From the NCBI GenBank assembly GCA_015680685.1, contig MNCI01023302.1, positions 903,188 through 967,187 of the forward strand: 64,000 nt of DNA, written 5' to 3'. Position 1 is the stretch's first letter. Each line of letters starts with the position of its first letter. Source of the stretch: Gnetum montanum (taxonomy: Eukaryota; Streptophyta; Gnetopsida; Gnetales; Gnetaceae). Shown piece by piece: positions 22,901-31,900 of the stretch. The notes under the pieces were generated by a model. It saw nothing but the letters and a program-made list of their open reading frames with translations, was not told where the DNA came from and did no database searches. The position numbers and the translations under genes are program-made.

Positions 22901-25900
22901 ACTACTGATGCATTTTCTTATGAGCATTGAAAGGTCATCATGTGACATTTCTACAACTATTAAAAGAGGGGATTTTATTTTTGATATAATTAATTTTATT
23001 TCTCTAGAAGATCATTGAAGAAAGTAATGGAATTATCCCTGATTCATAGGTCACATTCCTCTCTTTCTTTTTTCCTTTTACACATTACAAAACTATAAAT
23101 AGCAATAAATCATACTTGTTATCACCTTTTCTTTTCTTTTCTTTCTAAATATGAGTGCTCAATACTTGGCATTTTTACAAGGATAGCTAGAGATAATGGA
23201 TGCCAAACTTATATGAACATACAATAAGCATGTACATGAGATACCCACATTGCTATACACACATACAAAGTTTACAAAGGCACATTCTAACCAGTTTAAG
23301 AAATCATTCTGATCCACATAGGTCATACAATACATGAATAATCAAATTATAGTAGCAGTTTCACAAACAGTGCAACATTCCAGCCCCATTTTTTCTCAGC
23401 ATTCCTCTATTTCATTCTATGAATAGATACTAAATCAATACTCATTACATACTTAGTTCATGCATCTATACTAGTACTCATCAACATAACTTAAGATTTA
23501 ATCTCAACAAAGCATCATTAGTCATTCAACCAAGTATCAATACATCATTCAACCGATGCATGTTAGAGGTATTATTCAACATACAAGTCATCAACATATT
23601 AACAATCCTCAAATCCATCATAGTTATACAATTACATATAGATCAACAATTCAATATCAAGTCATACATATCATCAAGCACATCAACAATAGTTAAATCC
23701 ATCAACACAAGCAAATCAATAGCACCTAAACCCATCAACATAAGTGCATCAACAATACTTAAACTCATCAACACCAGCACATCAACAACACTCAAATCCA
23801 TCACCATTATCAGATCATAGATAAATTTACAAGTTAGTCCCAAAGCACATGAATCACAAGTGCATGGTTAACATCACTCAAGTCCATCATAATTATAAAA
23901 CCATAGATAAACCCACAAATTAGAACTAAACTATATGCAGAATTGGAACAAAGTGCACTTACAATTGCTATCCCAAACATCAAGACATGAATCTAAGAAA
24001 AAGCTGGTCGTTACACAAAGCTAGGATTATGATGATTTATTTTTGTAGTGATATGTGATTTCAGGCTTTTTATAGGGGATTAATAAGAAAGGGACTTAAG
24101 ACCTTGTAATTTGAATATACTATCCATACACCTTTGAGTCTTCTAGTAATATAAAAACCTCCTTGAAAAATTGCAATAGTCTTTTCATGAGATATGCTAT
24201 TCAAGTTCACCTTGTACTCATTTGTTGATAAGTTGTAAACCGATATACCATAGATGAAATGACATTTTCTACTTCAGATATTATTGCCTCCAATTTCACC
24301 TTTAGTTGGAAAAGGATTTTCATATTACGTTTTGTATGCCATATAATTACTAAATTTCTTTTATGTGCAAAATCTTGACCTATATGATGTCCATAACTTA
24401 CTGGTATTTTGACGTAAGTTTCAAGAAATATTTTATTTTGCAAGTTTTTGAGTAGCTCAATCTATCAAATGATGTTGATCACCCAATTATGAAAATTATA
24501 ATTTTTTCTGATTTTGTAATTAATATGTTTGTGATTAAAATGAGTGTCAGACTGATCTTAAGCTTGTTTTGCAATCTATGAGTCTGCAAAATTTCAAATT
24601 AATTAAAATTTGTTTGATGATTCAAATCTTGCCAGAAAAAGGGCTATTGAATAAAATTGTTTAGTGTCTAGGATAGAAATTGGTGATTTGCAAGATGAAT
24701 ATTTTTGTGATCTGAGAGGGTTCTAAAGTGAGTAAATACTTGATACAAAGATCTTTCAACAATCTACCTTCTTGAAAAAGTTGGACTTGATTTGATGTTG
24801 AAATTCGTTACACAAGAGTAGCCTTGAATGTGATTGTTCAACTTCTTGGATTGATGTATTGGTACATATTAGTGAATATGATGAATTGATAATGAATGAT
24901 GAATATTGTTGGCGTGTTGAATGATGAATAGGTGACTGTTGATGAATATCGATGAATAATGGTGAATGATGAATTGTTGATGAATTGCTGAAACTTTGAA
25001 TTGAATCTTCAACCGATGAATTTTCTACACATACAACATAATTTGTTTAAGAATATATAGGTATTTGATGGGACTAAGCTTGGCTATGATGAACAAGGCT
25101 TCCCCAATGACTAAAGAGACTTGGAAAATGAATGGACATGTGAGATTGTGGCCATTATACTAATACATCTGCCCATTAGTCTTTTTAATAAAAAATCAAG
25201 TAAAAATCCTGCTTGACTTATGACCTTTTGACTTCAATGAAAGAGACAAAATCACTTGGCTTTGTTTCTTAATTTACATGATTTCTATAGTAATATGCCC
25301 TTCAATCACTTAAAATTTTAGAAAATGATGCTCATGTGTTCTCCTAAGCATGAAACCACAACAAGGATAATTATTAACTGATAGGCATGATGAGTCCAAG
25401 TACATGCTAAAACCAACAGAGCATGTCTTTATAGGCATTCACATCTCAAAGGCTAGCAACTTGGGGTTTCCTTTCCAAGATTATTGAAATATTCTAATTC
25501 ATGTGAAGTTAATATCTGGCAGTTAACTTCTCTGGCTTGAAGCATTACTTTGAAGACAAAATAATTTCCGTCTCCGACCTCTCCATTGCCCACCATTATC
25601 AAACTGTTTGTATGGTTTGAAAGTATAATTTACTGCCAATAATGTTAAGGGGATGGTTAACCATCAGACTAGTTAGCTTGTTCACGGTTGTTAATACAGC
25701 ATCAACCATTCAGCCTATTTTATTGACTAGTCCCTACATGCCCTACAAGTCATCCACAGATCAGCATCCCATGTCTTCTCTGCTATCAGTTTTAAAATTT
25801 TGCAATTCTGTTCACATATCAAATGTTAATTGCAAAGTGGTGCTCAAGCCTTGCCATCAACCACTAGAGCCAACTGGCATTGCAGCATAACTACCAAAGC

Positions 25901-28900
25901 CCAACAACTCGTCAAAAAACAAATACCAAATCGTTAATGAATATAATGCTACAGTGTTGGGTGAAAGGTGACATGTTAAGAAAAGGAGCTTATCAGCATA
26001 TTATTGGAATGGAATTCTTTGAAATTCCAAAATGGACTTTATTGCAAGTATAATAAAGAATGATGTCTACTATACAACCATGCACGTAGATCAAAGAGGA
26101 ATCACAGTTAAAGCTGATGATAGGTCAGAGTAGGAGATTTTTTCTCATTTAGGAAAAAATTATTTCCAGATATCCTGCCATATTCAATAATGGAAAGAAA
26201 GCATGCTTGTTTACCATGAAAACATGGAGATACAAATATTTGATAGTTGTTAATGTTAAGAGACTGAATATGCTTCCAAGAAAAAATCTGTATTTATGTG
26301 TATTTTAAGAGGTATTAACCACCTCAGGAGAAAACTACAGTGTGAAGATCTTAAGTATGTTCTTTGGCTTTTTGAAAATGAATTCAATGAAGCCAGTCGT
26401 TTCATTGTGTAATAAATATTTATGTAACATAGGTATCACACATCCATGCAACATTACTCTGTTAAGAAAATTTTCCAAGATAATTGTGTAGTTGCAACAT
26501 TATGTTGGAAATCATTCCTTTAAATACTGGAGAAATGTTTATAATCTCCAAAGATTAAATCATGCATTATATTATGTCTTTTCTTGGAATGTCAATAATG
26601 ATAAAAGCAAAGAGCTGGCATGTTTCTCTGCCGCAGAGAAACTGAGGATAATACCTTTCTGTGCAATATTTTAAGATTTTCATGGATATATATGCCTGGA
26701 TAGTCCTGATGATGCTTTCACATTGCCTAATTTAAAATAGAACTTTTTTTTAATAAGAGAATGTAATGTATTCAAATCCTAGGTTCATATAGACATGGAA
26801 ATTCAGTGCTGCAAAAGCAACTATGGTTTTATGTTTATTTTTTAAATAAAAAAAATTGGTCACTGGCTGTTTTGTAAATATGTTCAGGCGAGGCGGTATA
26901 TGTTGATGATATTCCATCACCACCACATTGTCTGCATGGTGCATTTGTTCTAAGTGAAATGCCTCTGGCTCTAATCAAAAAGATTGATTTAGAAGATGCA
27001 TTAGAGTCACCAGGCAATGTATGTTTTATATCATCAAAGGATATACCTAATGGTGGGCAAAACCTGGCTATCGATGTATTTGGTGTTGAACCACTTTTTG
27101 CTGAGGGAACTGTGGAATGTGTTGGCCAACCAATAGGTCTAATGGTATTGTTTTCAGCATGAAGCCTAGGAATATTTTATGTCTTTTTAACTATTAAATT
27201 ATTCTCATTATATCCATTATCTGTTTTAATTTCATCTTCATGCACTTTTCATAGGTTGCAAATACTTGGCGCGAAGCTAAGGCAGCTGCTGATAAGGTGA
27301 AGGTGTTTTATGACAGTGAAACTCTAGGTCATCCTATATTAACTCCAGATGATGCCATTGCAAAAGAAAGTTACCATAATGTTCCAGACTATCTTGCTCC
27401 AAAGCCTGTAGGGAATTTTGAAAAAGGAATGTTGGAGGCAGATCATAAAATAGAGTCAGCGGAGGTGATTATTTACTGGCTGATTGGCATCATCGTTATA
27501 GCCCTATCTAACTGGTTTTGTGTTGGCTGTGTGAGTTTGTTTTTTCCATGCTTATTGATCTAACGCTGTCTTTTCTTATGCCACAATCTATTTAATTATT
27601 TCATACCATTTCTTCTTAGGTCTACCTCTTATTTGATTGCCTTATATTTTTATTGAAGAACTTTTTTATACATTACCATCTCTCTTTTCTGATGAACCTG
27701 GTCAAACCATTCTTTCCTTTACAGGCGCAAGTCTTGAAATTCCTTGTTCTGTACACATTTCTGATTTTACCATTTCTTGTCACCCTATCATGTCTCAACA
27801 TTATTCTTTGTTCTTGATGTTTCTTACGTGCACAGCATTTTGATTCAGCTAACATTGTAGCTTTGACCACCATTAAGTTAAATTTTCCCTCAAGTTTCAG
27901 ATTCCATGATTACATAGGAATTCTCGAGTCTGTACTTTGATAGGCACATTTGAAAATGTTTAATTTTTGCATGATTGCTTGTAGAATTTTATTTTTAAAT
28001 TCACTTCTCTTATTTTTTATCCTCAATTTCCCTATATTATTTTATATACGTATTTTCTCTATACTTGCATCCCATATATTCCATTGTACTTTATCTTTGA
28101 CCTTTTGATTCTAATGCATATCTCCACAACTCTTTCTTATTAAGTGATTCCTCAGTTTTATTAATTATCAAATTTTGTGCAGCAAGGTATATTTTCATGT
28201 CTATATTTTGTTAATTTATTCATAACAAGAGCAGAAAATATGAATATTCCACTCCTACTGGAAAGTCGGGACATTTTACGTGAATCGTCTCCTATACTTG
28301 CATTGTCTTCTTTTAATATGAAAGGAAAAAAATGAGGAATTGAAAATAGAGGGCTATGTCAAGGAAATCTTTTATTTGAAAATGATGTTAATCTCTATCA
28401 ACATGTCAGTTGCAAATGTTCATAATGAACATGCAATACGTGTCACGTTATAATATTATGTTATAACAATATTAATCTTCATTGATAGGTCTTTATTGGT
28501 TCCCAGTATTATTTCTACTTAGAGACTCAGACAGCACTTGCAATACCAGATGAAGATGAGAGCATGACTGTGTACTCTTCAAACCAGAATCCCAGTCCTC
28601 TGCAATCAGTAATGGCTGCTTGTCTTGGTATTCCAGAAAATAAGGTGCGAATTATAACAAGAAGAGTAGGTGGTGGTTTTGGGGGAAAAGCATACAGAGC
28701 AATGCCCGTAAGTTTCTGTATCCTGAGTAATGCCCATTATTCTCTGCAAAGTATGTCATACGCTTTCTTCCAAAATAAAAAAAGCTACAGCTTAAAATTT
28801 TGTGCCTTTTTTAAAAAAATTATAATTGTGCATGTGTGACAAAGCTTTTAGATAAAAGCTTCAAAATCATGTTATTATTAATTGATTATCAGTATTAATA

Positions 28901-31900
28901 CACTTTACACGGTGTCAAATAAATTGTTCACAACTTAAGCCTCTGTGTCCTTGCAGATGATGTTCAGCATTTAAACCAACACTTAAACAATCCAGTGTCA
29001 TATCTATATGAACAAGCTATTTTAATATAGGTAGATGTACGTCAATATTAGTAAACTTTGGTAGTATAAATATTTATTTGATTATGATATTGAGATTGAA
29101 ACTAAAATTTAATCGCATCATAAAATGTGGACTTTAGAGATGTATCAGACAATCACCATCATGGTGCCTTTATGCCAACAACATGGGTTAAACCATTATG
29201 GTGTGCAAAGGATTTGATGATAAGTTTGTATGGCCAGTTGTCTACTTGATGCCATAGCCTGAACAGAACTGAACTTGTAACTAGTAAGATACAAGGGACA
29301 AGCCTTAACAAGAATAGATGTATCAGACAATAATTGTACATATTTTGAATTCCACGTATTGTTGATAGGACTTCTTTAGCTCTCAAAGAACCTGTAACAA
29401 GATATGTTGGTTATACCTTCTTGTTTATCACTGAACTGGCCAGGATAGATGCAGGAGTTATGCCTGTTTGAAATAAAAAAGATATGTTTCTTGTCAAACC
29501 CAATCAAGATGAACACTCTTATTAACTAATCTGTTACCAGATTCCCAGTTCAGCTTCAAAATAGTGTGATCTCCTTTTTGTTCTTGTAATTTTCATCATT
29601 GATTGAATAGGTCTTGCAGTTTTTAAGCAATCGAGTTTTCATCAAGTGTACCTCTTTTTTGACGTGCTCTAAATAAAGTTTCTCCTATGCGTGACATCCT
29701 CTTCAGCTTCAAAAGCTAATTTGTTTCAAAAAGTAGATGACAGTTATCTTTCAATCAAAGAATGTGTGTACTCAAAAAAGTGCCTTTCAGTTGGTAACAT
29801 TGTTTTATTTAATCAATAATCTTTTTGCTAGTTCAGAAAAAAGCTTGGTAAACTTGTTTATCAATTTAATTTTGATAGATATGTTGAAATTCTGATGCTG
29901 CTTTGATCCAGCTGGATTTCTATTTCAAGGGGCAGTAGCCTTTTTAGGCTTATTGGAAAACTCCAGACAGTCTCAAATCACTTTGAGATACATCCATTTC
30001 AGAACTAAATTGTATAGATAGAGATAGTAGACAAACTGCATTTGCTTGGTTTACGTTAGAATGCTAGATCAATACTCTTTACATGCCATGTTTTGGGGAT
30101 TATATCTATATAGCAGTAGCTGTTGTCTATATCAACATATTCATATTTATCTTACTTATTCCAAATGATTATTTTTTTAGGTTGCAGTTGCATGTGCACT
30201 CGCTTCACATAAGCTAAAGTCTCCGGTAAGAATGTATCTTGATCGTAAAACTGACATGTTAACAACTGGTGGACGTCATCCTGTCACAGCAAGGTATATG
30301 GTGGGGTTTAAAAATGATGGAAAGATTACAGCTTTGCATGTTGCCTTGTTAATTGATTCGGGTTTCTCACCAGATTATAGCCCTATGATGCCTCATACTA
30401 TAATATCGGCATTGAAAAAGTATAACTGGGGAGCACTTTCATTTGACTGTAAAGTGTGTAAAACAAATCTTCCTAGCAAGTCAGCTATGAGAGGCCCTGG
30501 AGATGCACAAGGTTCTTTCATTGCAGAAACTATTATCGAGCATGTAGCTGCATCTACTGGCTTGGATGCAAATTTAATAAGGCAGAGAAATTTTCATACA
30601 TTTGAAACTGCACAATTATTCTACGGAAACTCCATTGAGGGTACTGTTGGGTATACGCTATCTGCACTTTGGGAGAAACTCAAACATTCAGCATGTCTTG
30701 ATGCCCGAAGAAGTTACATTGCTACATTCAATTCCCATCAAAAATGGAAGAAACGTGGTTTATCAGTGATTCCATGTGTATATGAGGTTATATATATGCA
30801 AAAACCAGCACGAGTAACTATATTTGCTGATAGTTCTATTGGTGTGGAGGTAGGAGGCATTGAGTTAGGTCAAGGACTTTGGACAAAAGTAACTCAGATT
30901 ACAGCTTATACCTTAAGCCAGCTACAGCCAGCTGGTAATGTAGATTTTTTTATCAAAAATCAGGGTTATGCAGGCAGACTCTATAAGCTTAGCACATGGA
31001 GGTCTGACAGCTGGAAGTACTACATCTGAAGCGAGCTGTGCAGCAGTGCAACAAGCATGCAACATTTTAGTTGAAAGGCTACGCACAATCAAAAATGACC
31101 TGGAGAAAAATAAACCTAATGGAATTTCATGGAATGAGCTAATTCAACAGGTACAGTTATCATACTTCCAGAATATCTCTAATAAAGGAATAAATAACTA
31201 GATTTTAGAAGCGATAGAGATGGCCCTCTTTTTGAATACATATCATGGAAAGAAGTAGAGGAGATTAGAGCCATAAATGGTTACGAGTAGCCATCCTTAT
31301 GTTCAATCCTTATGTTTTATGAAAAATATTCATGATTTCTCAATAGAGATTTCTAGATACTGATTTCCAGTACTCTAAATTTTTGACAAGTTAAATGACT
31401 CGTAGGCTTGGAAATCTGTTACCCTAACACTTGAATTGAGAACAGTATTTTACACCACTTCAATTTTTTAAACTTCCCAGGCTTGTGGACGATCTGTTGA
31501 TCTGTCTGCACAAACTCTCTGGGCTGCTGATCCAAACAATTCTACATATGCCAATTATGGTGCTGCTGCAGCTGAGGTAATGATTGTACGTTAATGTACT
31601 GTTGCAATGTATTTTTCCTTAAATAAAGCTGATTGGGTGAGGATTTCAGGTAGAGATTGATCTGTTAACAGGAGCATGTGAAATTCTCCAAGCTGATATC
31701 CTTTTCGATTGTGGAAGAAGTTTAAACCCTGCGGTGGATCTCGGTCAGGTTAGGATGTGAATATAATTAAATTTTGTTGTTTGAACATGTTCAAGAAGAA
31801 AAACTAACCGTATTGAGAACATAGAAATGTACACGAAGATAGACATTGCATATTGAAATCTTATTAATCAACCATTACTCAGAGTAAGTAATTTTTTTAA

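Larger units (their letters stand above)
20801..25418 (-). repeat. Repeat copy c1, LTR-like (4.6 kb), inverted partner of 44430-48670
   Basis: Read on the minus strand from 25418 it starts TGTTGGTTTTAGCATGTACT and is collinear with the plus strand of 44430-48670 over its whole length. Examples: the 'AACAAAGTGCAC' and 'GAGATACCCACATTGCTATA' blocks, and the end near 20841-20852, where the minus strand reads TGTATCAGAGCA, close to an initiator-Met primer site. A TG start plus a primer-like end suggests a very long LTR (over 4 kb), but no second direct copy is present. c1 carries a MITE (22487-22736) and about 120 bp near 23965-24085 that c2 lacks. Confidence 0.75.
7522..26887 (+). other. AO intron 3 (19,366 bp), filled with mobile elements
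   Basis: GT at 7522 and AG at 26886-26887, rejoining [15 protein letters not shown] in frame. Contents: 7522-8816 unassigned AT-rich sequence; Copia 8822-13908; LINE L-A to 19283; LINE fossil 19306-19830; unassigned 19831-20800; repeat c1 20801-25418; unassigned 25419-26887. Without the elements assigned here the intron would be about 3.7 kb (an estimate from the element lengths). Confidence 0.9.

Noticed and set aside
23560-23820. Repetitive 86-residue open frame rich in Ser/Thr/Ile
   Set aside because: It is the translation of the minisatellite, not a gene.
20801-25418. c1 as a LINE or SINE ending in poly-A at 19878-19889 (minus strand)
   Set aside because: c2 diverges from c1 near 48670, before that A-run, and the TG start plus primer-like motif fit an LTR better. 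The A-run may be incidental.
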